DNA of 64,000 nucleotides, from positions 186,001 to 250,000 of the forward strand of contig NZ_PYMA01000004.1 of NCBI RefSeq assembly GCF_003026495.1, given 5' to 3'. Under the pieces are notes generated by a model. The model did not search any database, was not told the origin of the DNA, and saw only the letters and a list, made by a program, of their open reading frames with translations. The position numbers and the translations under genes are program-made. The stretch comes from Photobacterium sanctipauli (GTDB lineage Bacteria; Pseudomonadota; Gammaproteobacteria; Enterobacterales; Vibrionaceae). Below, in pieces: positions 9,438 through 19,024 of the stretch; the first letter of the stretch is position 1; every line of letters begins with the position of its first letter.

Positions 9438-10535
9438 ATGTTAAGCACAATAACTCGCCCCCTTCAGGCTGCAACCTTATTGTTACTTGTTAGTATCGCC
9501 TGCTTCCCTCGTCTCTCCCTGGCAGCAAGCCAAGGCTCAGTCAAAGTAGGGAGCTACAACTGCCCTCCCTTTGTCATTGAACACAACGATAATACCTATA
9601 CAGGCCTGAGCATTTTACTTTGGCAAAAAATTGCCCAAGAGCTACAACTCGAATACGAAATCAGTAATCACGGCCTACAAGATCTTCTTAATGATGTCGC
9701 GAATGGCAACCTAAATATTGGTGTTTCATGTGTATCAATCACACCTGAACGTGAAGAAATACTCGATTTCTCCCACTCTTACTATGAGACTCACCTCGCT
9801 ATTGCCGTGAAACGCCAAGGTTATCTTGCTTCTCTGAAAAGCCTTTTCACCAATACCAAATTACTCGTGGTATTAGGTTTCGTCTTTCTTGCCGCCTCAA
9901 TTGTTGGTGGGATCTACTACCTGCTCGAACACCGCCTCAACGACAAGTTGTACTCGATGCGATCGAAGAAAGCACAAATGGTAGAGGGTTTCATTCTGGG
10001 ACTTTTATTTATCACCAAAGGGCCTTTCAATTACTTTGAGTTTAAAACCCTCCCGGGACGTATATTGACCGTTATGCTGGCAATATTCACCACCTTTTTT
10101 ATCGCCAGTATCACCGCTGTCTTGGCGAGTACTTTTACCCTCGGGCTGCTTAACAGTGACATCAAAGGTCCCAATGACCTCGCCAACCTATCTGTTGGAG
10201 CAAAGAAAGCTTCAACATCATCGGAATTTTTGATTCACCATAGCATTGTTCATCAAAGTTTCGATGACATCGAGACACTGCTAGAAGCATTGGATAATGA
10301 AGATGTCGAAGCTATCGTCGCTGATGACGCCGTTTTGAAATACTTAATCAAGAAATCTAAAGAAAGTGGACAGTATGAAGATCTGACCGTGCTACCTTAT
10401 CGATTTGAGAAGCAGAACTATGGCTTGATCATTGAAAATAACAGCCCGCATAGAGAGAAACTAAACCGTGCCTTACTCAAAATTAGACAAAGCCCAGAGT
10501 GGAAACAGGCTTTACACGAATATTTTGCTGAATAA
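9438..10535 (+). CDS. Glutamate-receptor-like channel protein (binding lobes around a two-helix pore)
   Basis: A 365-residue protein with signal peptide (about 1-30), first half of a family-3 solute-binding domain (about 35-125), a membrane helix (about 140-163), a re-entrant-like segment (about 185-205), a second helix (about 206-230), then the second half of the binding domain (about 240-355). This order is that of bacterial ionotropic glutamate receptors such as GluR0. The K+ filter TVGYG of GluR0 is not present; the pore loop reads FITKGPFNYFEF. Start is supported by ggag 6 bases before the ATG. Ligand and ion are unknown. It is a single gene with its own upstream region. Confidence 0.8.
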   Translation: MLSTITRPLQAATLLLLVSIACFPRLSLAASQGSVKVGSYNCPPFVIEHNDNTYTGLSILLWQKIAQELQLEYEISNHGLQDLLNDVANGNLNIGVSCVSITPEREEILDFSHSYYETHLAIAVKRQGYLASLKSLFTNTKLLVVLGFVFLAASIVGGIYYLLEHRLNDKLYSMRSKKAQMVEGFILGLLFITKGPFNYFEFKTLPGRILTVMLAIFTTFFIASITAVLASTFTLGLLNSDIKGPNDLANLSVGAKKASTSSEFLIHHSIVHQSFDDIETLLEALDNEDVEAIVADDAVLKYLIKKSKESGQYEDLTVLPYRFEKQNYGLIIENNSPHREKLNRALLKIRQSPEWKQALHEYFAE

Positions 10536-10582
10536 GGGAGCAGGATAATTAAAGTACAGATGAAAGCCCACTAAAAACAGGC

Positions 10583-10609
10583 AAAAAAAAGGCGAACCTA
10601 AGGTTCGCC
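10583..10609 (-). terminator. Intrinsic terminator of ravA-viaA
   Basis: A perfect 8-bp stem ggcgaacc/ggttcgcc with loop taa. Read leftward it is followed by eight T residues (a-run at 10583-10590). It lies downstream of viaA, between convergent genes. Confidence 0.85.
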
Positions 10610-10649
10610 AAAAGCCAAGACAACTAAGCTGTATTGGACTCGGTACTCG

Positions 10650-12098
10650 TTATTTCCACTTAAGCAAACGACCTAGCTTAGATGGATGGTATGACCAACA
10701 GTGATCGAAAATCGTCATCAACTCTGGGTTACCATATCTGGATAAACTAACAGCGTGGAAGCGGTTCTTTTGCTCTTTTAGCCTCTCAATTCGCTTCATC
10801 ATTGCATCTGGTTGAGATGGTGCAATAAAGTCAGACAGCACGACCAGATCTGCATTTTTGTATTTCTCGCCACACATCAAATCAATAGACTGATCAAGTA
10901 CAGGACCGAGGTCGGTTCCCCCATGGAATGAATAAGATAAGAAATTCAATACCTCACTCAAGCCATCTTGCTTGGTCAGTTCATAAGTGATTTGCTGCGT
11001 TGAAAACATAATCACATAGCAGTCACGATCTTCCGCTAATGCTATCTGCATCAAGCCATAAGCCAGCGCCTTAGCACATTGCTCCGGAAAACCATTCATT
11101 GAACCTGAAGCATCAATACAAACAATGAATGGCCCCTTATCTTGCTCAACCTGCTTAGTTTGACGCTTATAGGCTTTCACCCGACGAAGTTTACGCTGAG
11201 CCCCTTGCACGCGATAATTCATTAAGCGCTTATCCACTAAGTGCTTGTAGAACACCACTTCAAGTTCGGGGTAAGCCAAAAACATGGCTTCATTAGGTAA
11301 AAGCTTCGACAAGTCGTCGCTTTCATGCACACCGACAATATCATCAGTGACACTGTCACTTCGCTCTTCCACCATTTTCAGGTCTTCAGAACGAACACGC
11401 TCCTTGTTTGGATCGTCAACTTCATTCGCCATCCGGCCTAATTTTTCAGCAATTTCTTGCAGGCCATTGTTCTTTTTCAAAAAAGTGGCGATAGACTTCA
11501 GCGTGTTAACGTCAGTTCTGGTTAGCTTCGCCTTGGCCATATCCCATAAGCGGCCTGCTTTCTTCTCATCGCCAGATTCTGTCACTTCTTCCATTTGACG
11601 CATGGTTTCTATGCGCTGGTACAAATCAGCAAGTAACTTTTCTTTATGACGCTCTAGCTCATGCAACTGTGCTTCGGTCAACGCTTGCTTTAAATGCTGA
11701 ACCCATTGGTTACAAAAGTAACTTTGGAACATGGGGTTATGTTTGATTAAGTCGCGTTCAATCAACGTTTTTGCCTTAAAGTAAAACGCTGAGTGCCCTT
11801 CTAACTTTTTAACGACCTCATGAACATGCTCATTAAAATAGTCTCGCTCCCAATTAATAACCTCTTGGTAAAGCCCAATTTCTTGATCAAACCGTTCCTC
11901 TGTACTGATCTTACTTATGCGTTTTTGAACATGCTGTCGCCATTTAAGCAATTGTCCTTTCATTGCTGACTTCACACCTGGGTTTGATTCTGCGGCAACA
12001 ATTAATTCTGGGCGCGCCATCATTTCATGCACGGCATTTTCGACAACACCCGACTCTGCGAGCATCATCGCAATATTTAAACCTTCAGAAATTGGCAT
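10650..12098 (-). CDS. viaA: ViaA, VWA-domain partner of RavA
   Basis: A 482-residue cytoplasmic protein, the same length as E. coli ViaA (483). A long helical N-terminal part (1-315) precedes a von Willebrand A domain whose metal-ion site DASGS is at 329-333; the conserved Thr lies in HGGTDLG further on. ViaA binds and stimulates the RavA ATPase. In E. coli the pair acts with respiratory complexes and affects aminoglycoside sensitivity (family knowledge). It follows ravA after 15 bp. Confidence 0.95.
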   Translation of the reverse strand: MPISEGLNIAMMLAESGVVENAVHEMMARPELIVAAESNPGVKSAMKGQLLKWRQHVQKRISKISTEERFDQEIGLYQEVINWERDYFNEHVHEVVKKLEGHSAFYFKAKTLIERDLIKHNPMFQSYFCNQWVQHLKQALTEAQLHELERHKEKLLADLYQRIETMRQMEEVTESGDEKKAGRLWDMAKAKLTRTDVNTLKSIATFLKKNNGLQEIAEKLGRMANEVDDPNKERVRSEDLKMVEERSDSVTDDIVGVHESDDLSKLLPNEAMFLAYPELEVVFYKHLVDKRLMNYRVQGAQRKLRRVKAYKRQTKQVEQDKGPFIVCIDASGSMNGFPEQCAKALAYGLMQIALAEDRDCYVIMFSTQQITYELTKQDGLSEVLNFLSYSFHGGTDLGPVLDQSIDLMCGEKYKNADLVVLSDFIAPSQPDAMMKRIERLKEQKNRFHAVSLSRYGNPELMTIFDHCWSYHPSKLGRLLKWK

Positions 12099-12113
12099 TG
12101 TTACTCCCCCCGC

Positions 12114-13769
12114 TTACTCAAAGTAATCAGATAGGTGGGTAATACGGAACACACTCTTATCAATCGTAATCTTGAGTTCATGCACCGAATCAAACGCGCT
12201 GGATAAGCTTTGCTCAATCAATTCAGGTAATCGAGGATCAATAAAACTATGAGGCAATGCCCCATGAAAACTGCTTTTAGAGATTTTCAAATTATGTTCT
12301 GCGTCCTTAACTTTTGAAGATGCTTCTTCAGCAGCCGCTAGCCAACGTTGCTGTAATTCAGGCGTAATACCATTATCACCCGCAATACCCACTAGCACAG
12401 AACGGTTTGCTATGTCTTTTATTACTAAGCGCTGTTGCGCATCGACTTCAAACTGCAAGCGACATAGGTGGGCGTTTTTATTTACGAAGCCATAGATGTC
12501 ACATTGGCCCGTTTTAATTTTCTTTTCAAACTCGTCACCATCAACATATACCCAGCGGCTATCGCCATTTTCTTGCTCAGAAACCGACGGGTTTTGCTGA
12601 AGCATAACCAGCTTGATCATTCTTGAGTTGTGGTTAACGTGGTATCGATTCGCTTTACTGAAATCAAACTTATACCACTCTTTGCGCATCATGGTTTCGC
12701 GGCTGAAAGTCATGCAAAGTTCATTGGCAACTTCTTCGTGAACTTCTTCGATAATCCGCTGCGCTTCATTGGCGTCAAACTGAGAGGCTTCTTGGTTGAA
12801 TGCTTTCTGTATAGCAAAGTCATTAATCGTCTCTTGAATAACGTGACGTGATTCAGGGCTGTGCCACATGCAATCTTGTAAGAGAAGCAGATCAAGTGGG
12901 TTGATTGCATCACGACCGTTGTAAAACGCACTGGCTTTTAATAGGCGGACAGACTTCTTCCAACGTCGGTCTGAAATATATAACTCATTGTCAGATTCAT
13001 CATCAACGTCAGATTGCTCTGAACGGTTTTCAATCATGGACTTCAATTGATAGATCTTTTCAAAAAGATCTTCGGATAGCTTAATGTCGTCAATGTGCTG
13101 CTGCCAGCTATCGTATTCTTCATCCGTTATGGCAAGCCCTGGCTCCAACTCTTGAATCGTTGGGCCTTCACCCATCAGCATTGCCTTAAAGTTCTGCTTT
13201 TCTTGAATACGGTTAACAAACACGCGCACCAACATTCGATCGTACAACGCCTCTAAGCCGCTATCTTCTTCAGGTAACTCGTTGGATGCAGTAATAAGTA
13301 GTCGCATAGGGACAGGAAGGACATCCTGACCATTTTTGAAAGTACGCTCGTTTACAACGGTCAGTAGCGTATTCAAAATTGCAGGCCCGGCTTTCCAAAT
13401 TTCATCAAGAAACACCACTTGGGCTGTTGGCAAATACCCATCGATTAAGCGGACATACTTACCATTGTCCTTTAGCTCTTGGATAGACAATGGACCAAAC
13501 ACTTCTTCTGGTGTTGAGAAGCGCGTCATCAAGTAATCGAAAAATTTGCTGTTATCAAAAGCCTGAATTAGTCGTTTAGCAATCAGACTCTTAGCAATAC
13601 CTGGGGGGCCTAAAAGAAATACACTTTCTCCAGCCAATGCCGCTAATAGGCATAGCTTAATGGTTTCTTCTCGCTCATACACACCATTAGAAAGCGCTTT
13701 AATCAATTTTTGAATCCGTTCAAAAACCAACGCTTTATTTGGTTGAGCATTTTTTGCCATTGTCAGCAT
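12114..13769 (-). CDS. ravA: RavA, MoxR-type AAA+ ATPase
   Basis: About 551 residues. The MoxR AAA+ core has Walker A GPPGIAKS (about residues 54-61), Walker B VVFLDEIWKAG and sensor ASNELPEEDSGLEALYDRM, then a C-terminal triple-helix and LARA-like region. RavA forms hexamers and works with ViaA. The open frame begins at a GTG at 13829, but the homologous part begins about residue 25. ATG codons at 13769 (gagg 8 bases upstream) or 13760 are likelier starts, so I use 13769. It is longer than E. coli RavA (498) because of an insertion around residues 250-270 and a longer C-terminal half. Confidence 0.93.
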   Translation of the reverse strand: MLTMAKNAQPNKALVFERIQKLIKALSNGVYEREETIKLCLLAALAGESVFLLGPPGIAKSLIAKRLIQAFDNSKFFDYLMTRFSTPEEVFGPLSIQELKDNGKYVRLIDGYLPTAQVVFLDEIWKAGPAILNTLLTVVNERTFKNGQDVLPVPMRLLITASNELPEEDSGLEALYDRMLVRVFVNRIQEKQNFKAMLMGEGPTIQELEPGLAITDEEYDSWQQHIDDIKLSEDLFEKIYQLKSMIENRSEQSDVDDESDNELYISDRRWKKSVRLLKASAFYNGRDAINPLDLLLLQDCMWHSPESRHVIQETINDFAIQKAFNQEASQFDANEAQRIIEEVHEEVANELCMTFSRETMMRKEWYKFDFSKANRYHVNHNSRMIKLVMLQQNPSVSEQENGDSRWVYVDGDEFEKKIKTGQCDIYGFVNKNAHLCRLQFEVDAQQRLVIKDIANRSVLVGIAGDNGITPELQQRWLAAAEEASSKVKDAEHNLKISKSSFHGALPHSFIDPRLPELIEQSLSSAFDSVHELKITIDKSVFRITHLSDYFE

Positions 13770-14308
13770 ACTTCCGACCTCTTTAATCGCCTTATCCTTG
13801 TGCTTCAGCACTATTGTTAGGATAGACACAAACCCTTAAATGTTACAATATTGTAAACTGAAATATTTTGTTACACTCCTTATATATCAAACACATCCAA
13901 CACGTTCCACATTACAAACTTTGATTTCAATAATGAGACGTGGTTAACAATGTTTCTGTTTGGAAACAAGCTAATGAGTGACAATCATCAAACTTTTATT
14001 AACCTTGCAGCGAAATTCAACAATAAAGCATCAAAAATCTTCAGAAAGAATAATTTTCATTAACGATATTTTGAGTCAGAAAAAAGATTGGCTGTCTAAA
14101 GATATGGCGAAAAGAAGGAAGCAAGGAAACATAATCTAAACTCTCCCCTTTTGCTGTTGAGTCAATTATGACCCTAAGCAAAGTGATTTATTTACAAAGG
14201 AAAAGATCTGCGCAGTACTTCTTAACCGACATTTGTAAACAAGTTGTTTATTGACGTTTCCTTTGTAACTATCGACCTCAGCACACCTCTCGAAATAAGA
14301 CGAAACAT
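13770..14308. other. AT-rich intergenic region between divergent ravA and diguanylate cyclase genes
   Basis: About 540 bases with no convincing gene. It holds two perfect palindromes: TTACAATATTGTAA (13843-13856), close to ravA, and TAAACAAGTTGTTTA (14236-14250), about 60 bases before the cyclase start. Both are candidate operators, with no factor I can name. Confidence 0.5.
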
Positions 14309-15175
14309 ATGGGTACATTGTCTCAACTTCCTCTCCGCCTCACTGTCGTGGTATGTATCGGCATACTGCTTTCGGCCCTTGTCCCATCGAATGGGCAACT
14401 TGATATTATTGTGTCGATTCTCACCTTAGTATTGATAATCATGTTGCTAAAAGAAGATTTCGGTACAGAAATGCGCAGTTGGCTAATTCTCGCCCTAGGT
14501 ACCTATTCCATCGGTGTTATTGCTGACTTACTTGATGAAGTCCCGGAATTGGACAACCATTGGCTAATCGATTCCACCGACGATATCTTTATGCACATTG
14601 GTGTCTTTTTAATCTGTTTCTGCTTTATTAAAATGTTGAATCAGCGAAGAGAGCTGATTAGTAAACTGCAGGTTCAAATTGATAAATCCCGAAAATTTGA
14701 AGCCGATCTTAGTCGCTTAGCACTGGAGGATGAGTTAACCGGTTTACAAAACAGACGCGCCCTGTTCCGACGGTTTGATAAAATCGCTATTAATTTACAG
14801 CGAGGAATCCTTGCCTATATTGACCTCGACAACTTTAAACAAGTTAACGATAACTTTGGTCATAAGTGCGGTGATGAATTATTAACAGCTATTGCAAAAA
14901 TGCTGGTTCAAACAGCCCCAATAGGCAGCCATATTTACCGTATAGGTGGCGATGAATTTGTTGTGCTATTACCAACCGAAGACAACCAACTATGCCAAAC
15001 ATGGATAACGGATTTATACGAAGCAACACACCCAAAAAGAGCACATTATAATATCGACTTAAGTATTGGTTTATCTCCTTACTACCCAGGTAACTTAAGT
15101 GATCCTGGCGCCATACTGACGAAAGCAGATAAAGCCATGTACAAGGCAAAATTAAATAAGCAAACTGCCTTGTAA
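14309..15175 (+). CDS. Membrane diguanylate cyclase (GGDEF)
   Basis: A 288-residue protein with four hydrophobic segments (about 8-27, 30-48, 57-75, 93-110), a short coiled linker, then a GGDEF domain (about 135-288). DELTGLQNRR is at 141-150 and an intact GGDEF is at 213-217, so it should make cyclic-di-GMP. The RxxD inhibitory site upstream of GGDEF is absent. No EAL domain. The ribosome site is weak (aagacga). Its product could feed PelD, but nothing links them genetically except that both lie in this window. Confidence 0.88.
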   Translation: MGTLSQLPLRLTVVVCIGILLSALVPSNGQLDIIVSILTLVLIIMLLKEDFGTEMRSWLILALGTYSIGVIADLLDEVPELDNHWLIDSTDDIFMHIGVFLICFCFIKMLNQRRELISKLQVQIDKSRKFEADLSRLALEDELTGLQNRRALFRRFDKIAINLQRGILAYIDLDNFKQVNDNFGHKCGDELLTAIAKMLVQTAPIGSHIYRIGGDEFVVLLPTEDNQLCQTWITDLYEATHPKRAHYNIDLSIGLSPYYPGNLSDPGAILTKADKAMYKAKLNKQTAL

Positions 15176-15205
15176 CACTCTTCTTTTCACCAAAATTACA
15201 TCTGG

Positions 15206-15224
15206 AATACTGCTTCACAGTATT
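15206..15224 (+). terminator. Short hairpin after the diguanylate cyclase gene
   Basis: A perfect 7-bp stem AATACTG/CAGTATT with loop CTTCA, followed by a moderately T-rich stretch (gtcatatttt). It is a weak terminator candidate only. Confidence 0.3.
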
Positions 15225-15240
15225 GTCATATTTTCGTAAT
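15223..15240 (+). promoter_or_regulatory. Possible PhoB box before the PstS-type gene
   Basis: TTGTCATATTTTCGTAAT resembles two PhoB half-sites (consensus CTGTCAT with 11-base periodicity). The first half matches 6 of 7 bases and the second 4 of 7. It lies about 105 bases before the pstS-like start, where a phosphate-controlled promoter would be expected. Confidence 0.35.
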
Positions 15241-15345
15241 AAGATGTGCAGCGTTCAACCGAGCTGAATAAGTGTTTGTTCTATCCAATCGACAGGACCA
15301 ATACTTAGGCTGCTTGGCAATAAATCTGGTTTAGTTTGGAGATAA

Positions 15346-16167
15346 ATGATGTTAACCAGGACTACACTTTGCGCACTTATTGCTACATTGACCTTTTCAG
15401 CGCAAGCCAAAGAAACTGTGACTGTTACTGGCTCAACATCAGTTAGCCACGTTGTCGAAGTACTGGCAGAAACCTATTCTAACGAACACAAAGGCACCAG
15501 TGTCGACGTTCAAGGTATCGGCTCATCTGCAGGTATCACGGCTGTTAAACAAAATGTTGCGGATTTAGGCATGAGCTCTCGCTACCTAAAGCCTGCTGAA
15601 ATTAACCCTGACGTTCAAACCGTTACGATTGCCCATGATGGTATTGCTCTGGTTGTCAGCAAAGACAACCCAGTCAACAACCTAACGAAAGAGCAGGTGT
15701 CTAAAATCTACCACGGTGAAATCACGAACTGGAAAGAAGTGGGTGGCGAAGACATGAAAATGGCCGTAGTTAGCCGTGAAAATGCCTCTGGTTCACGCTT
15801 CTCTTTTGAAGAATACATGGGACTTATCCAACAGGTTAAAGGACAAACGGTTTCTGATATTAATCCGCAAGTGTTGGTGGTGAATACGAATGGTACGGTA
15901 AAAAGCCTCGTATCACGCAATAAGCACGCCATTGGCTACATTTCTCTAGGATCGATTGATGACTCAGTTAAAGCATTGTCTTTTGAAGGTGTGCCGCCAA
16001 CACTGGCAAACCTTGAGTCAGGTGATTACAAAATTTCTCGCCCTTTCCTAATGCTTTATAAAGAGAAGAAAGTCAAAGACTCCGCAAAAGCATTTGTTGA
16101 CTATGTGACCTCAACGCCGGGCCAAACCATCATTGAGCAACGAGGCTATATCCCAGCAGCTCAATAA
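15346..16167 (+). CDS. PstS-family phosphate-binding protein
   Basis: A 273-residue periplasmic protein with a signal peptide ending near AQA (about residue 21). The mature part begins with VTVTGSTSVSHVVEVLAE and continues with GSSAGITAVKQNVADLGMSS and SRENASGSRFSFEE, the phosphate-contacting loops of PstS-like proteins. It would bind phosphate for an ABC importer, but no pstCAB genes are adjacent, so it is an orphan binding protein or sensor. Tandem ATG codons at 15346 and 15349 follow ggag; the second has the better spacing. Confidence 0.88.
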   Translation: MMLTRTTLCALIATLTFSAQAKETVTVTGSTSVSHVVEVLAETYSNEHKGTSVDVQGIGSSAGITAVKQNVADLGMSSRYLKPAEINPDVQTVTIAHDGIALVVSKDNPVNNLTKEQVSKIYHGEITNWKEVGGEDMKMAVVSRENASGSRFSFEEYMGLIQQVKGQTVSDINPQVLVVNTNGTVKSLVSRNKHAIGYISLGSIDDSVKALSFEGVPPTLANLESGDYKISRPFLMLYKEKKVKDSAKAFVDYVTSTPGQTIIEQRGYIPAAQ

Positions 16168-16190
16168 CGACTCACTGAATGAAATAGCAA

Positions 16191-16225
16191 AGAAGGCATA
16201 GTGGTCGCCACTATGCCTTCTTTTT
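16191..16225. terminator. Strong intrinsic terminator after the PstS-type gene
   Basis: A perfect 14-bp stem (AGAAGGCATAGTGG and complement) with loop TCG and a T-run to 16225. It lies between convergent genes and could also serve sseA. Confidence 0.9.
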
Positions 16226-16252
16226 CGATTCAAGTACTTATGTAGGTTGGTA

Positions 16253-17101
16253 TTACACTACCGGGTATTTCAGCTTGCTTCCCCACTCCGTCCAAGAGCC
16301 ATCATAGACAGTTAGTTTCTTACGCCCAGCCATTTCTGCAGCGAGAGCCAAAATACAAGCCGTAACCCCAGAGCCACAACTAAAAATATGCTGCTCATCA
16401 ACATCGCTTAGCGCATCAAAGCGTTGAGTTAATTGCTCTACTGGCAAGAAATGACCATCTTCAAGCAATTGACCAAACGGTAAACTTTTTGCACCAGGCA
16501 TATGGCCACTTCTCACCCCTTGGCGAGGCTCTGGCTGAGTACCATAGAAACGCGCTGCTGGCCTAGCATCAAACACTTGTGTCTGTGGTGCTTCTAATTT
16601 TGAATTTAATGTGTCTGCATCGATCACCCATTCAGGCAACAATGTTGCAGAAAACGTCCCTTTATCAATCGGTGCTGGCTCACCCGATTGCAATTCATAC
16701 CCCTTCGCTTCCCAAGCTGGCAGCCCCCCATCAAGCACTGCAACTTGTTGATGTCCCATTGCACGGAACATCCACCACACACGAGGAGCAGAGAAAATAC
16801 CTTGAGAGTCATAAACAATCACGACGCTTGAAGCACTGATACCCAACTCTTCAACGGATTGAGAGAATAACGCCTCTGACGGTAGCATGTGAGGTAATTC
16901 AGACTCTGGATCGGCTATTTTCTTATCGAAATCAAAATACTGAGCATTAGGGATTCGCTTTTCTTTCCACTCTTGCACCGCATACCTTGGGGTATTTGGC
17001 AAAAACCAACTGGCATCGAGCACAACAAGATCAGGGTGATGGATATTTTCTGCTAGCCACTCTGTTGAGACTATTGGCGAAGAAAGTTGAATTGCCGACA
17101 T
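16253..17101 (-). CDS. sseA: 3-mercaptopyruvate sulfurtransferase SseA
   Basis: A 282-residue cytoplasmic protein of two rhodanese domains (about 1-140 and 155-282). The active-site loop of the second domain is CGSGVT with Cys242, the signature that separates mercaptopyruvate sulfurtransferases from thiosulfate rhodaneses (CRKGVT). It transfers sulfur from 3-mercaptopyruvate to thiol acceptors or cyanide. Length matches E. coli SseA (281). It is a single gene, divergent from the lpxR-like gene. Confidence 0.94.
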   Translation of the reverse strand: MSAIQLSSPIVSTEWLAENIHHPDLVVLDASWFLPNTPRYAVQEWKEKRIPNAQYFDFDKKIADPESELPHMLPSEALFSQSVEELGISASSVVIVYDSQGIFSAPRVWWMFRAMGHQQVAVLDGGLPAWEAKGYELQSGEPAPIDKGTFSATLLPEWVIDADTLNSKLEAPQTQVFDARPAARFYGTQPEPRQGVRSGHMPGAKSLPFGQLLEDGHFLPVEQLTQRFDALSDVDEQHIFSCGSGVTACILALAAEMAGRKKLTVYDGSWTEWGSKLKYPVV

Positions 17102-17278
17102 TCTGATTCCTTACGTTCGGTTAACGATCAACACAAACTTTTACGGTTAATTTCGTAATATAGCTAGCGATGATTCCTGACTATTCGATATGATGAATAT
17201 GATTAGCACTCATAATTATCGGTATATATTATTCTTTACTGCTAATCACTTGCTATTTGTTGTATCAAAGGATTGTAA

Positions 17279-18271
17279 ATGAAGCAAATTTCGTCGGCAT
17301 TCGTTGTATGCGTATCGCTATTCTCACCATCTGTACTGGCTTACAACGCCGGCAGTATTTCCTTTTCAATGGATAACGACGGTATTGTAGGCACCGACCA
17401 AAACTATACCAATGGTGTGTTTCTTGAGTTCAACTCGGCTGCTACCCCAATGCTTGAGATCATGGCGCCAACCCCGATTCGTCAAATAGCGACGCTTCTT
17501 CCTCTTGATAACAGCACCCAAAAAGGCTGGAATTTCCGTATTGGCCAGCAAATGTGGACACCAGAAGACATCGAATCAACAGAACCGATTGCCGACGAGC
17601 GCCCGTATGCTGGGTTACTTTTCTTTGAATCCGGTATCTATCAATACTCTCCTTCCGTTGTCGATAAATATCGATTGATGGTGGGCACTGTTGGCCCAAG
17701 TGCCATGACCGAAAAAACACAGAAGTTCATTCACAGCATCATTGGCTCTGACAAGCCTATGGGTTGGGATTATCAAATTAAAGATCAAGCCATTTTCAAT
17801 CTCGGCTACGAAGGTCACCGACTACTAAAGCGTGAAGCAACATCGATGGCACAAGAGTATGACTTCAGTGGTATTGGCCGAGTAAATGTCGGCAACTACC
17901 AAAGTGAAGCAGCCATTGGCGGTGTTTTCCGTTGGGGTAGCAACTTGGCCAGTAGCCTAGGGACGACAGGCTTTACGCCAGGTAAGTTTGTTGATGTCAG
18001 TGTCTTATCATCTAGCTCTACGGGGTATTTCTTCTTTACCGGTATTGAGGGACGCTACCGCTATAACGACATCACAATTGATGGCGACAAACCTGAAGGC
18101 GTACCAGAAACTAACGTCGAGCACTGGCAGGCCACCGCTGTGATGGGCGGTATTTACTACCAGCAAAACTGGGGAGTCAGTTTAACGTTCGCGACCAATA
18201 CGCCTGAGTTTAAAGAAGATAGCCATAGCTCAAACTCTAATGGCTCTTTGAATTTATTCTGGCGATTATAA
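17279..18271 (+). CDS. lpxR: LpxR-like outer-membrane lipid A 3'-O-deacylase (DUF2219)
   Basis: A 330-residue outer-membrane protein with signal peptide (1-21, ending VLA). The mature N-terminus holds the catalytic-type Asn33-Asp34 in SMDNDG, followed by DQNYTNG and ADERPYAG, all typical of the family. The base-type His lies in QKFIHSIIG. Salmonella LpxR removes the 3'-acyloxyacyl group of lipid A with Ca2+. Activity here is inferred. The end FWRL fits a beta-barrel terminus. Confidence 0.82.
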   Translation: MKQISSAFVVCVSLFSPSVLAYNAGSISFSMDNDGIVGTDQNYTNGVFLEFNSAATPMLEIMAPTPIRQIATLLPLDNSTQKGWNFRIGQQMWTPEDIESTEPIADERPYAGLLFFESGIYQYSPSVVDKYRLMVGTVGPSAMTEKTQKFIHSIIGSDKPMGWDYQIKDQAIFNLGYEGHRLLKREATSMAQEYDFSGIGRVNVGNYQSEAAIGGVFRWGSNLASSLGTTGFTPGKFVDVSVLSSSSTGYFFFTGIEGRYRYNDITIDGDKPEGVPETNVEHWQATAVMGGIYYQQNWGVSLTFATNTPEFKEDSHSSNSNGSLNLFWRL

Positions 18272-18371
18272 TCGCTAATTTTTGTAAGCTTTTATGTTTA
18301 TATCTAGACATCTACAAGCGACCCTTTAAGATACCTTCGATTAAAGTAGCTTGTAGATCACCGTACCAAAC

Positions 18372-19001
18372 ATGAAATTAGCAATTATTCCTTCCCTTTT
18401 AGTACTATTTGTTTCTGGTTGTACAACCGCACCACAATTTACTGAAATTGAATCTGATATCTGTCCAACTAAAGAAAACCGCACACTCGTTGCAGAAACT
18501 AAAGCAAATTACAAAAATAAAACATTATACTGGTGTGATTATAAGCATGTATACAAATCATCAGGGCATGTTATCGATACCGTATCACCGACATACACCG
18601 TATATGACAACCGTTTTTATGCATATGAGGGTGAACTTTTTAGCCAAGAAAAACAAGTAATTAATTTCATCGACGATGAAATTAAAGAAGAAGTAAAGAA
18701 AGCTAGACTCGAAAAAGAAGCTGCATGTCAAGCAAGCTCAAAGTGCATGAAAGCAAGAGAGAGTGAGAAGAAAAAAGAAATTGAACAACAAGCTAAATAC
18801 AATAATATTTGTGCAAGCTTTTACTCAGATCTTGAAAGCAAAACTAACTTTGAATTATCACGCATAGTATTCGCCCGCCCTATGGTAACTGGCACTTATA
18901 CTTGTAGTGCACAAGGTTTTGTAATCACACCGCACGGAAAACAATTTAAACAAGTCCAAATTACTGGCAGCCCAGAAACGGGTGTTTATGAATACAAATA
19001 G
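18372..19001 (+). CDS. Hypothetical lipoprotein with charged helical middle
   Basis: A 209-residue protein with signal and lipobox VSGC (Cys17). A Lys/Glu-rich helical, possibly coiled-coil segment spans about 100-140. Five or more further cysteines (for example in DICPTK, YWCDYK, AACQAS and SKCMKA) suggest disulfides in the periplasm. The gene is more AT-rich than its neighbours. I do not recognise a family. It is followed at once by a terminator. Confidence 0.7.
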   Translation: MKLAIIPSLLVLFVSGCTTAPQFTEIESDICPTKENRTLVAETKANYKNKTLYWCDYKHVYKSSGHVIDTVSPTYTVYDNRFYAYEGELFSQEKQVINFIDDEIKEEVKKARLEKEAACQASSKCMKARESEKKKEIEQQAKYNNICASFYSDLESKTNFELSRIVFARPMVTGTYTCSAQGFVITPHGKQFKQVQITGSPETGVYEYK

Positions 19002-19024
19002 CTAGAAGCAGAACCTAAAAATAG

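Noticed and set aside
13950-14063. 37-codon frame (MFLFGNKLMSDNHQ...) in the ravA-cyclase gap
   Set aside because: Poor ribosome site, very AT-rich, no terminator after it and no recognisable feature; kept out for lack of support.
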